In this document: positions 52,001 to 62,048 of the stretch, in pieces
Layout: each line of letters begins with the position of its first letter
Position numbering within the stretch: position 1 is the stretch's first letter
Assembly (NCBI GenBank): GCA_023101725.1
Contig: JALJCO010001050.1
Coordinates: 248,001 to 312,000 of the forward strand
Length of the DNA: 64,000 bases
Direction: 5' to 3'
Origin: Atherinomorus stipes
Taxonomy: Eukaryota > Chordata > Actinopteri > Atheriniformes > Atherinidae
Made by a program: the position numbers and the translations under genes
The notes under the pieces: model-generated
What the model was told of the DNA's origin: nothing
The model's database searches: none
Seen by the model: only the letters and a program-made list of their open reading frames with translations

Positions 52001-52679
52001 CTTCTTCCCCAAGAGGTTTAAGGTTGGACTAATATAATTCAAGTAAACATGCAAGTCAAAACCGGGGAACTAAGAACCTGTATCTCAAGGGGGTTTCTTT
52101 ATGCTCATCATTATGAATTGATCCTGACCATAACATTAGGAATTCTCTGAATACTGTGTTTGAGACAAGTTTAATGAATCATGAGGAATTATCCCTGTAA
52201 AAAAAAAAAAAAAGCTACTGCTGTGCAGTTCATGTGCAACAGTTGGCCAGCGTGCCTCATTTCAGGCCATAAAAAAAAAAAGAAAAAAATGATGTCATTA
52301 GGAAATACAGATCCCCCATAAACTATGTGAGGAGTTGCCACAGCATTTTTAACAGTTGATATTGCATCACTTCCTTGTGCTACTGTTCAGGTAAATAACT
52401 TTTAAACTGACAAAATCCGTTACTCACACATCACATTGCCAATTTTGAAATCCGTGTTTATCTCCAGCAGTTGAAACACCAGAAACACAGCTAAGAAGAA
52501 AACTAAAATAAGCGCGGCTAACTTCAATGTGCCTGTAAAATAGCACACAGAGAAAGAAGGCAGCGTCATGAGATGAATCAAAACAGTCACGGTACAGATT
52601 GGCTACTATAGATTAAAAGCCAGTTGTTCAAAAGGAAGTTTTCAGGAAATGCCTCTGACTTACCGCCAGCTCTCAACAT
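35670..52679 (-). CDS. fam3c: FAM3C-like secreted protein (ILEI family), complete, 8 coding exons
   Basis: Small secreted cytokine-like protein of the FAM3 family (ILEI in mammals), which folds as a beta-beta-alpha globule and is released through the secretory pathway. Join, in coding order on the minus strand: 52664-52679, 52428-52532, 51283-51406, 40471-40529, 40281-40331, 39208-39292, 39000-39126, 35670-35759. This gives 657 nt and 218 residues, against 227 in human FAM3C. Every intron is GT-AG and all phases join. Residues about 10-28 form a hydrophobic signal/anchor. The core carries [75 protein letters not shown] and [17 protein letters not shown]. Exactly four cysteines remain (49, 55, 77, 212), matching the two family disulfides. 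The FEQHIKN and CIPQRQD ending is closer to FAM3C than to FAM3A, B or D. Compared with human, about 10 residues are missing from the stem and the unpaired Cys185 is Val176, so this may be a fish fam3c paralogue rather than the one-to-one orthologue. Confidence 0.93.
36440..36560 (+). repeat. LINE 3' tail
   Basis: GCCTCTTGGCCAGGATTCCC, TTTTTAATCTCAATGAGACT and AATAAAGGTTAAATAAA match the well-known 3' end of fish LINE elements. It lies in fam3c intron 7. Confidence 0.75.
37020..38835. mobile_element. Transposon-like block in fam3c intron 7
   Basis: Begins CAGTGTCCGAAATTAACTTT. Near its end it has CTGGCCAGTGTTAATTTCAG, partly the reverse of the start. It includes a CpG-richer segment at 37610-37790 with a CRE-like GTGACGTCA at 37722-37730. 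No intact transposase is visible, and the right border is uncertain. Confidence 0.5.
39000..39126 (-). CDS. fam3c: fam3c coding exon 7 ([15 protein letters not shown]...FEQ)
   Basis: Acceptor TGCAG, 127 bases, donor CAG|GTGAGG. It encodes [20 protein letters not shown] and then [22 protein letters not shown]. The position of the human dimerising Cys185 is Val (codon at 39039-39041). Confidence 0.95.
39208..39292 (-). CDS. fam3c: fam3c coding exon 6 ([17 protein letters not shown])
   Basis: Acceptor GTTTAG, 85 bases coding [18 protein letters not shown] followed by [11 protein letters not shown], donor AA|GTAAGA. FDDPATK resembles FAM3A and FAM3D at this point, whereas human FAM3C has YDDGATK. 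Confidence 0.93.
39293..40280 (-). other. fam3c intron 5, no feature seen
   Basis: GT-AG intron between the DMWAG and VAPLIKF exons. It is AT-rich, and I see no repeat or coding signal that can be supported. Confidence 0.7.
40281..40331 (-). CDS. fam3c: fam3c coding exon 5 ([17 protein letters not shown])
   Basis: Acceptor TCCTGTAG, 51 bases, donor G|GTGAGT. The conserved DMW motif is present. Human FAM3C has KYFDMWGGD where this protein has GFYDMWAGD. Confidence 0.92.
40471..40529 (-). CDS. fam3c: fam3c coding exon 4 ([12 protein letters not shown])
   Basis: Acceptor TTTGTAG, 59 bases coding [19 protein letters not shown], donor G|GTAACG. It is separated from exon 3 by a 10.75 kb intron full of transposons. 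Confidence 0.93.
41588..42307 (+). mobile_element. hAT non-autonomous element, copy A (fam3c intron 3)
   Basis: Termini TAGGGCTGGACAATAATTC and ATCATCCAGCCCTA. The interior (CAGTCACTCCTTCCGCCAAA; GAATTCAGTGTTATGCCCC) is the reverse complement of the copy at 46557-47291. Target duplication is not evident. Confidence 0.85.
46531..47484. mobile_element. Tc1/mariner-type element hosting hAT copy B
   Basis: Ends CACTACTCACAAAAAGTTAG and AACTTTTTATGAGTAGTG, flanked by TA on both sides. Confidence 0.8.
46557..47291 (-). mobile_element. hAT non-autonomous element, copy B (fam3c intron 3)
   Basis: Termini TAGGGCTGGACGATAA and TTATCGTCCAGCCCTA, with target duplication AGGAATAT / AGAAATAT (7 of 8). 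The 151-residue open frame inside is element sequence, and I see no transposase motif in it. Confidence 0.88.
47522..47978 (-). mobile_element. TTAAAGACACACAACG-type transposon, copy 3 (best preserved)
   Basis: Starts TTAAAGACACACAACGGAAC and ends GTTACGTTGTGTGTCTTTAA, a long inverted repeat. It is reversed relative to the copies at 11028 and 33290. Confidence 0.88.
48465..49595. mobile_element. hAT element (CAGTGTTGGG termini) nested in the previous one
   Basis: Termini CAGTGTTGGGAACATTAC and TTATTCCCATCACTG. Target duplication GTCATGGG / GTCATGTG (7 of 8). It contains an (ATC)n microsatellite at about 48983-49022. Confidence 0.85.
48983..49022. repeat. (CAT)n microsatellite
   Basis: Thirteen or so uninterrupted CAT units, giving poly-Met or poly-His open frames that are not genes. 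Confidence 0.95.
50485..51185. mobile_element. Harbinger-like element with TAA duplication
   Basis: Termini AGGTGCATTCAGACCA and TGGTCTAAATGCACC, flanked by TAA (50482-50484 and 51186-51188). A MITE lies inside it. Confidence 0.75.
50863..51063. mobile_element. MITE nested in the Harbinger-like element
   Basis: Inverted ends CCAGGGTTACCTAATTCTGT / CCAAATTCAATAACCCCCTG with internal CCTACGAGGGC and GCCCTCGTAGG. Related in layout to the MITE at 8488-8672. Confidence 0.75.
51283..51406 (-). CDS. fam3c: fam3c coding exon 3 (KCG...ICLED)
   Basis: Acceptor TTCACAG and donor TT|GTAAGTT bound 124 bases. They encode [19 protein letters not shown], then [14 protein letters not shown] and RICLEDR. This is the family signature region with three of the four disulfide cysteines. 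Confidence 0.95.
51407..52427 (-). other. fam3c intron 2
   Basis: A 1.02 kb GT-AG intron, phase 1. Human FAM3C has about 10 extra stem residues at this junction, so a small phase-compatible exon could lie here, but I could not identify one. Confidence 0.7.
52428..52532 (-). CDS. fam3c: fam3c coding exon 2 (signal/anchor segment)
   Basis: Acceptor TTTTACAG precedes 105 bases coding [15 protein letters not shown] and on to [12 protein letters not shown], a long hydrophobic stretch typical of the FAM3 N-terminus. The donor T|GTGAGT leaves phase 1 and joins exon 3 as Ser-Thr-Lys-Pro. Confidence 0.85.
52664..52679 (-). CDS. fam3c: fam3c coding exon 1 (start codon)
   Basis: Sixteen coding bases give MLRAG plus one base of the next Gly, followed by donor G|GTAAGTC. 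The start was chosen because it matches the MRxAG opening of FAM3C, A and D. An acceptor-like TTGTAG lies about 40 bases upstream at 52721-52723, so this exon probably begins with 5' UTR. Confidence 0.85.
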
Positions 52680-53280
52680 CTTAGCGACTCTTCCGCCACT
52701 TTTTCCTCACAGCTTACAACCTACAATTAGAAAAATAGTAATAATAATAATAAAAATATTAATTTAGTAACAGTTCTCTCCACGCATTTAAAGGCTATTT
52801 GGTCAGTAACAAGGATGTTTCCCAGAATCCCAGTTAAGGATAGCTGATGGACTTATTTAATAGCATAATGATGCCTAGTTCCCGTTAAAGTTCATTTTGT
52901 GTTACGACTTAGCTAATCGGACTTACTTGAATTAGTTTAATTAACGGAACTCTGGCTTGAATTCTGTATTTTTGTCGCTGTATATTACACTGGTGCAGTG
53001 AACGTAAACGATCACATACACGAACCGGAAGCGGCACCCTGCTAACTAGCATAAACGTTATAACGTCGATTCATAAACTCAGTAGCGTCCCCGTCTCTGG
53101 CCAACATAGATATCCGAAACCGAAATATTGTAAGATAAAAATTCAACAAAAGTAGTTCCACAGATATCTGTAACTGCTTCTGACTTACCTACCTACTTAG
53201 TAACCACGGAGACCACAGCTCGCTAACCAACCGTGATGATTTTAAATGTCATAGTGGTGAGATATGAGGATGAAAAGAGG
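52680..53280 (-). promoter_or_regulatory. Probable fam3c promoter and non-coding first exon
   Basis: A strong donor TAG|GTAAGTCAG sits at 53188-53189 on the minus strand, and an acceptor-like TTGTAG lies near 52721. A non-coding first exon at about 53189-53240 spliced to the start-codon exon is therefore likely. CpG dinucleotides are unusually frequent from about 52960 to 53240 compared with the surroundings, as expected for a promoter. A CCGGAAG core (ETS-type site) lies at about 53024, inside the proposed intron or just downstream of the start. The exact transcription start is not visible from sequence. Confidence 0.5.
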
Positions 53281-53685
53281 AGTGAGATGCCCCACTCTGT
53301 TTGAAAAAGCAAATACGAGCAACGGAGCAGGGTATGAAACCAGAACAGTTTTTATTTATTATTTATTTAGAGAAGCATCTTCACTGTCCATTTTTAAAAC
53401 CCGTTTGAAAACTTACTTTTATGCCCTGGCTTTTGACCCAGCATGAGACTCCTGTTTTGTTGTTTTCATTTTGTATTTTCATTGTTATTGTTTTGTTTTT
53501 AATTATATTGCTCTTTTCATTTATTTGATTATGTTTTTATCGTATTTTGTGTTTTAATTGTTTTAAAATGTTTTATGCTGGTGTTCAGAACTTTATTTCA
53601 ACCTCTGTTGTGTTAAGTGCTCTACAAATTGAGTTGATTATTGTTCTTATTATTATCATTCTTATTATTTATATATTATGCTTTT
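53264..53685 (+). repeat. LINE 3' end with ORF2 C-terminal remnant
   Basis: The reading REASSLSIFKTRLKTYFYAL-AFDPA then stop matches the common C-terminal ending of fish LINE reverse-transcriptase proteins. It is followed by a T-rich 3' UTR and AGTGCTCTACAAATTGAGTT plus a TTATTAT tail. Confidence 0.65.
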
Positions 53686-53689
53686 CAAG

Positions 53690-55399
53690 TTTTTTTTAGT
53701 TTATTGGCACATTTAATTTACAAGACCATGCAAACACTTTCATGTAACATTAAAAGTGTTAGGGGGTGCAAGAGCATTAAAAAGAACATTTAAAAATATT
53801 TAAGTAAAGACAAAAGAAAGGTAATTGAAAGTGCTTTGAGTCACTAGAGAAACATGATTAAAGATTATAAATAACATGAATGAACAAGTAAAAACAAAAA
53901 AAGCACACATTCTTTGCTAAATTTTATGTTGGAGCCAAAATAAAGCAAGAATTGAACAGATACATCCATTATATCTTACAACTGTTAGAAAGTAGATCAA
54001 AATTGAATGTTTTTTTTTTTTTAAAAAAACAAAACAAAAAAAAAAACATGGGATATACAAAGTGTTCAAATTAAAACATTTTCCAGCATTGAAAATGTAA
54101 CAGCTGACTCATTTTCCACCAACATCAGAGAATTTGTAAACAACCTTAAATTGTTTTTTCCAATCAACAAAATTTTGGCTTAGTTTGAAAGAAATCTACT
54201 TTTTTTTTTTTTTTTTTTTTTACAAAAAAAAAAAAAAAAAAAATCCCCCAAAAATGTACATAATAATTCAGAATGTTATGTTGTGAAAAAAAAAAAAAAA
54301 ACAAATTTGATAATCATTCATTCAAGTCAAGTCAGTTTCCTTGGACTGCAACCAGCTCCGCTTATTCCAAAAACTTAAACCATAAAAAGGCCAAAATACT
54401 TAAAATTACAATAGCAATACAGTATATGCAGCAATTGACACCTCCTTTTTACTTAAGTGTCATATTTTCTTTAGATGAATAAATTTAAAATCATAGTATG
54501 TGTCTTATCTCAACCTTTCCGGAAAAGGATAGTTTATTTTTCCTAATTTAATAATCTGCTGAAATCTAAAATATATAACAGCACAGTGCCCTTTGATCTG
54601 AGTGGGAAAAAATTTCTCAATAATATTGATTCATTTGACTTTACTGTCAGAAAATTGAATATCTTCTGTACAGAGCTGTGTCAGTTCAGGTGAGATCATG
54701 TTAATCTTCTGTCGAGGTTATATCTTATAAATCGGAAAATTTGAAAGAGAAATTTATCATTTTTAAACTCTTGGAATTCGACAACTGAAAAATTTGTAAT
54801 AGCCATCATTTTCAACATGCCGTGCTTCATAATTAAGATATTATTTATGATTTTATAAAAGAAATAACCATAAGCGAAGTTCGTACACAACCATATCTGA
54901 ATAATTTGACTGTAAAACATGTGACAAACATTCCACAAAAATAAATATGGTTTCATTTTACATTTCATGCAGCGACTTCCTTAGCATGAACATTAGCAAT
55001 TATTTTATAAGCTTTACGATATATAAAAAAAACGTATTCATTTTATTTTAACAGACAGAAATAAGTATTTGGTTTTACAGCATGAATGTACTGTATGAGT
55101 TCGTTTCATCAAAAGGCACATAAGATCACTTTCCTGATAGTTATGAAAGGATTTTTGACGAGTGAGACGTCTGTCAAGCAATATCTCTGTTTTGCTGAAA
55201 CAACTTCCGGTTTTCTTCTTCGTCATTCATTTAAAGGAGACAGGACTTTTATTTGGTCCCACCAGCGCCCCCAACAGTTCTAAACTAGATAGTTCAAAGA
55301 AAATGCCACTACAGGTGAACAGGGAGAAAGTTTTCATTCCACCACAGTAACTTACACTCAAATTTCTCAAGTTACCAAATTAAAGACAAATATATATTT
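53690..55399. other. Gap between sort1 and fam3c, no gene seen
   Basis: A- and T-rich sequence with long homopolymers near 54010-54050, 54200-54242 and 54284-54302. No coding exon could be supported. Both neighbours are read on the minus strand, so sort1 polyadenylation and the fam3c promoter would lie within about 2.2-2.7 kb. Confidence 0.5.
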
Positions 55400-55543
55400 T
55401 TTATTATAGCAGTTTCTATAAATAGAGGCTACTATTCTTTTTTCCTACAGTGTCTCTCCGCATAAAAAGCCAAAGAACATATTGTAACTTTTGTTTTTGT
55501 TTTTTGCTCTTGCACATTGTCAGGATTGCTCCATATGTATTTA

Positions 55544-55609
<66 letters not shown>

Positions 55610-55899
55610 TATATGTCTGGTTTTTTTTGTTTTTTTTTCAAGCAGAAAATTAGGTGCAAAACAGTCAATGAAATTAAAAAAATACTGTACAAATAAAGGA
55701 AAAATGTCATTTCAAGAAAAAAAGAAGTTAGCTTAATAAATTAACAGTTATTATTTTCACCCTCTTAAAAAAGCTGAACTTGATGCAAGAGTCCTCCCAA
55801 TAAAATATTAGGATAAGTCCAAGAAAATGTTGACGGCAGTCTTCTCCAGCGCAGCTGGTTTCAAACATTCATGATATCCATTAAAACTGTAGCCGTGTG
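55400..55899 (-). other. sort1 3' UTR with AATAAA signal
   Basis: Non-coding sequence after the sort1 stop. It includes a (TA)n run (55543-55614). An AATAAA on the minus strand at 55400-55405 is a candidate cleavage signal. Confidence 0.35.
55543..55614. repeat. (TA)n microsatellite in the sort1 3' region
   Basis: About 35 TA units with a single interruption. Produces Ile-Tyr open frames on both strands that are not genes. Confidence 0.95.
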
Positions 55900-55914
55900 T
55901 CATTCCAGAAGATC
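55900..55914 (-). CDS. sort1: sort1 terminal coding exon (DLLE, stop)
   Basis: Acceptor TTTTCCAG is followed by GAT CTT CTG GAA TGA. Joined to DSDD this restores the acidic-dileucine ending DSDDDLLE typical of sortilin, which binds GGA and AP adaptors in mammals. Confidence 0.85.
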   Translation of the reverse strand, partial: DLLE

Positions 55915-58900
55915 CTGGAAAAAAAAGCACAAAAGTATAAGTAAGAAGCAGGAAAATTATTTTTCTTGATGAAATGTGTAAACGATAAAATGAATGATAG
56001 TTTTAAATTACATCATCTGAGTCTTGGTGGCAGGCTGTGCCGTTGCTGCTTGTAGCACTCTCAAGATCAGCTGTGATGCAGTTATTATCATCCTGAATGC
56101 GTAGGTTGGAGAAACGATACACAGGCGCCCTGTAAAAACCGCAATGATCAGCTCCCGCTTCAAGCATAAAGGTGTGCATGCAGCAGTGTTGTTTCTCACC
56201 CCGTTCTATAAACCGCTCTCCTGACAGCAAGGACTGCGGAGATTATGGCTACAAGCACGACAATCGCTGCTCCTGTACACACCAGGATCAACACCAGCCT
56301 TTCTCTCTAGAAAATACAGACAACAGCCCATTTTTCCCAGAAATATGGAGGAAAAAGAAGCAGAGAGTGCATATGAAAAATGGTAGACGGGCAAACCTAC
56401 TGACCAGTGTGTCAAAGTGTGTCACTGAAGATGCGGACTTAGTGGGAGGGCCTGGGCTGGGTTTAACACCACACGGTCGGATGACCGTCTGCTCTGCAAG
56501 ATGAGGAGTGAATCCCCCCTCGCATCTGTCACTCGGGACTTTACGGTACCTATCAACATGTGGAAAATGCAAAAAGATGTGTGAGAACGTGGTAAGGAGA
56601 CGTAGGTCTCCAGCTTAAATAGGAGTGATTGTTACCCTGCTGTCAGAAGCTCATCTTCCTCCCCATTCAGACACACCTCTAAGGTCTTATTTGTAGCACT
56701 TGGTTGTCTCACACACTCTGAAGTGTTCAAGTGGCGATAGTAACCATAGTCACTGTCGTAAAGAAGACGGAGAGGTTTCCTTTATAAACTGAGACAGAGA
56801 TCTTGTTGATGAGTCAAACTGTAAAACTGGCTAATCGCCATTTTGGGAAAAATTGGGAAAATTTTGAAAATGCAGTAAAATGATAAAATTTTTAATTTGT
56901 TATTTTGTTTATTGTGAGCAAATTTAAATTGTGATGACATTTTAAACAGCAACATACAAAAAGTTAGAATGGAGCCATGGTTATTATTGTATGGCATTTT
57001 TTTGCTGATTACATATGAATGATGTAAAAACCAAATATCTTAAATCAACTGTAATTTGGATTCAAATGACCATTGTACATGTTCACAGACTTTATGTCCA
57101 TCTGTGATTAGCTCATGCCCAGATAACCTTCTGACCTTTCTGGAGTGAGCTGATAAATATCTTTCTCCTTGTACAGTTTAATTTTCTTATAATCTTTTGC
57201 TAGTATTATGCCCTACAGATCTTGAAACACCTAATTTTTTTTACAATGTTGAAATAAAAAAAGCGTTTCTCTCATGTAGTTTTGGCACAAAATGGTGAGC
57301 ATGACCCATTTTTCTTTGAGAAACTAAGTCTTTGTGGGATACTTCTTTTTATACCCAATTGTGGCACCCTTACCAACCGTTTTTCTTTAAGGAATAAATT
57401 AAATTAGTTGACATTTTCCAAATATAATTAAATTAGTAAGAGAAAAGTATGAAAATCATTACTTTATGTTAATAAATTTCAGATTAAAGTTTTTTACTGC
57501 ATTTTAGAAAACTTCCCAACCTTTCTTAAAATGTTTGCAACATCTGTGCAGTTCCAATAACACATTGCATCTGACGTACCATAAGAAGTCCTCTCTGGTG
57601 CACAAACAGGAGCTTTGCTTCTTGCTCACCACAAAGTTTCGGCCATTTCTGCACACAGACTCCTTCTTCAACCGTCTGTACATCTCTTTTATACCCAGGA
57701 CACAGCCATTTCTCTCTGACTCCACGCTGTCTGTTGAATGAGCCAACCACTCCTCATAGTCCTGGTCACCACCTAATGAATTAAATGATAATGGTGGCTG
57801 TCATGGGGGATTATTTCATAACAAAATAGCTCTAAATATGCTCATATTCACCAAAATATTAAGATATTATTATCATAGTCATTTAAACTGGTCACATAAA
57901 TGTGCAGCATTGTCACATCACACATGTATATGGGAAATTTTTAACGGTCAGAATCATCTAATACAGCCAAACATTGCAGAAATAACCCGGAAAAGGTCTT
58001 TTAGGAGTTTGGCTACAAAATGCCTTTTTATGTTCCTTTGAATAAGTAAAAAGAGCAATAAAAAGAGGAAAACTGTTCTAACTCTGGTAAAAACTGTGGT
58101 CATGTAGGACTCCATTAGACCCCACAAAGCTGGGTGAAGAGAAAAGTTGAAAGACTGAACTTTGACAGCGATATAAACTAAAGAAGAAAAAACAAACTGG
58201 TGGTTTGAAAAAAAAATCGATGCTTATGGTTAAGCAATGTGTTAAAGAATGAGCTCAAAACGCTTTTTTGTGGTGACTCGTCCTTATTTACAGACATTTA
58301 CTTGTTATGGTGTTGCATAATAGTGACGTCATCAAAGCCGCCACAATAAAAATGTCTGTAAATAAGGACAAATCACCACAAAAAAGCCACTACAAGCTCA
58401 CAGGGGGTGGGGGGTGGGGGGTTCATGCTGGAAAACCCTACAATGTGGCTGAATTACAACAATTCTGCAAAGATGAGTGGAACAAAATTCCTCCACAGCG
58501 CTGTAGAAGACTCACTGCCTGTTATTGCAAACGCTTGATTACAGTTGTTGTTACTAAGGGTGGAACAACCAGTTATTAGGTTTAGGGGGCAATCACTTTT
58601 TCACACAGGGCCATGTGAGTTTGGATTTTTTCCCCCCTTAAAAATAAAAATCTTCATTTAAAAACTGCATTTTCTGTTTACTTGTGTTATCTTTGTCTCA
58701 CATTTAAATTTGTTTGATGATCTGAAACATTTAAGTGTGACTAACATGCAAAAAAGTAAGAAATCAGGAATGGGGGCAAAAACTTTTTCACACAACTGTA
58801 TAACTGGCAAGGACTGATGCTAATGGCTCACTGATCTGTGAATTGATGTATCTGTGTAGATTGTTACAGCCCTGGTTCCTTGTGATATGGTCGATATCAT

Positions 58901-61900
58901 TATTCTAGACTTACATTCTCTGGTAATGAGGCTCTGGAAATCAATGGTGACGGCCACCCACATGGGCTGGCCGTCTTCCTCGGGCCTGAAGCCCCACACG
59001 CTGACATTCATAGCCTTGGTGCCTGGCTCAGATGCCAGGCCAGCAAAGAAGAAAGGCTGCTCAGTAAAGTTGTACGACTTCCAGCAGCGGCCTTCATCAG
59101 TGGAGAACCTGATAGGAAGACAGCGTAGATGAACTCCTGTTCATAAAATGAAAGTCCCTGGAACTACCAGAGGTAAAATAAGTCTTTCAATTACTTGATA
59201 GTCTTGACTTGTCCTTCACGATGGACCTCCACAGCCACAATGAGACCCCCAGAGTTCAAGATGCTGTAGTGATGAGGGCCCCGAAGCGTACCCCTCCAGT
59301 TGTAGCCCCCGTCTGATGACACAAACACATCTGGGTGTTGTGATGATGACAGAGAATCGCCCACACTGCCTGGTGAAAAGAGACCCTCTATTTACATTTC
59401 ATCGTTTTTTAGATTTATGATTAAAAAGTCTTGTTTGGCCGTAAATGCAGGTGAAGCTCTGTGTACTTACCGTGAGCAATAACGAGACCAACGGCAGTTG
59501 GCTCAGACAGAGCCAGCATGGGGACTATGTGGTTCTTCCGACTGTGTTCTCCATGAATATGAAGGTGGCACTGAAAAAAAAACAAAAAAAACACATGAAA
59601 CGTTTTGGTGAAGACTCACTGACTTAAAAGATCACACTTGGATTGAGAAAAAAAAAAAAAAACTGTGTAAAGACTTTGAGTAAACATACACTTTTGACAT
59701 GATCTCCACAATCCACGTTCTCGGGCTTGTGAAGCTGCCTCCACGTCCCTCCTCTGTTGAAGGAAATGACAGATCTTATACGGCCATCTGCAACAGAACA
59801 AAGCACTCAGGTCATTATAAGTTTTACTTGTTTTGGAAGATAGCCAAGATAAAATTAGAATAAGCATGTAGAATTTATAGGAATAGTACACCCACAGAAT
59901 GATTTAACTTTATTTTCCACTTACCGTCATAGTGACTAAGACTGTGGAGAACTTTTTTAATATCTCAAATGCAGCCGGTGATCAGGAAGGCTCTCTCTTT
60001 TTCCCCCAACTTTCATATAATGGAGTTCGCTGGGGTCCGAGCCAAAAAGATCCATAAAAGTCCACAAAACTTGTCAATATTCCTCCATACGGCTCGTCCA
60101 ATGTAATCCAAGTGTCCTGAGTGGGTAGCGTCCAGAATTTACTCGAAACGACGTAATCTAGTATATTTTTAGAGCCTAAACAGTACTACATCGCATGTCT
60201 AGCAAGCACGCCGATGCACATTCATGAAACTACAGAAGCCACAACAGACGAGATTGGATGTTCTCTTTTCTTTCTTTGTTTGTTTTAAATCAATATCCAA
60301 CCCCTCCTGTGTTTGTCCCGGTTTGTCTGCAGCTCTGGCACTCTTAGCACAATGTAAACAGCAAATTTCTTCTTCTACGCTTGCATTATCGGCAGAGTCG
60401 GGTCTGAACGCCGAGGCTTCCATAGTTTTGTGAACGCCAAGTGCGTGCTTCGTGAAAGTAAGATGTACTACTGTTTAGGCTCTAAAAATATCCTAAATGA
60501 CTTTGTTTTGAGTAAATTCTGGATGCTACCCTCGGACACTTGGATTACATTGGACGAGCAGTATGGAGGAATATTGCCAAGTTTTTGTGGACTTTTATGG
60601 ACCTTTTAGGCTCGGACCCCAGCAAACTCCATTATATGAAAGTTGGGGGAAAAAGAGAAGCCTTCCTGGTCGCCGGATGTAATAATGAGATTTAATAAAA
60701 ATGCTCAGTCTTAATCACCATGAGGTATATATATAAATAAAGTTACATCAATCTGTGGGTGTACTACTCCTTTAAGGGATTTGATATAAGTCTTTGTTGT
60801 TTTCATTAGTATATTGCTATTTTTTTTCACTGTAAATTTGCTAAGCAAGGACCGTTCAAACACAGAGTGAGACAATAAACAGTGAAAAAATATCCAGAAA
60901 AGGCCTTTTTGTACAAGGGTCACACTCACAAAAGACCTTGCTAAATTACCAATGGTCTGTAGAAGTTGCATGCAAAGCTAAACCGTGCAACCTTCAAAAC
61001 TTGACCTGGCTATTCTATTGGCCTGCTGTCCTTGTCTTGTGCATAGTGATGTATAAATGATGTTATTTAGTCGTACAGTTGTGCTTTGAAAGGTAATATA
61101 CCCTCCCATTAAAGAAAAGGCTAAATTCACAATAATAATTTAACTAACAAGAAACTGAAAAACGTAATAATCAATAAAAATGTTCAAAATGATAATTTAG
61201 CAAAATAAAATATTGATTTTGAATTGTGGTTTCAAAATTACATTTTTGATTTAAATATTTCTCAAATATGTACATTTATTTACAAACTGAAGTTTATGGG
61301 TACGGACTTGCCACAAAGTTTTCAAACATTTTTTCTAAGTAATTCTCAGGGCAACCATTACTCAACCAGACAAATAAATAACTTGTACCTACCAATGTAT
61401 CACACATCTCAAGGACAATTTTCACTAAAATACCGCAGAGTCCAATTATGGAATACAAATTTATATTTATTAACTGATTCTTTGTCTTTATCTAGATATA
61501 AATTGAAACTCAAGGAGGCTTTGATGTTGAAGAGATTTGGTTTTGTAGAAGCTTGATTGCTTTATGTTTTTCAATGTGTGCTGTTCCAAAATTCTATATT
61601 TTTTAATGTTTGTATATAATTTTAATTAGGTAGATTATATTTTGTTGACGTTTCACACTGCATTGTTTTTATATCTGTTACTATTTTAATTTGATTTTTG
61701 ATTTTCCTAGGTGGGGTTTTTGAATAAGCCTGTAATGGGTTTCTACCTCACCTGCACATGTGATATATTTGTGTTTTTTTTTATGTTTCTGAAGTTTTCT
61801 TTAAGAATGTGTAAATAAAAAATAAAAATAAATAAATAAATATAAATATAGAATGCCCAAAAGCTGTTTTTGGCAGTACAATGTAGCTATTGATGTAAGA

Positions 61901-61956
61901 ACTAAATAACCAAAATCACTTCTCAAGAAAAGCCTGGAAAATGGCTAAATATCAGT

Positions 61957-62048
<92 letters not shown>

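Noticed and set aside
55432..55710. Open frames with poly Ile-Tyr on both strands
   Set aside because: Direct product of the (TA)n microsatellite.
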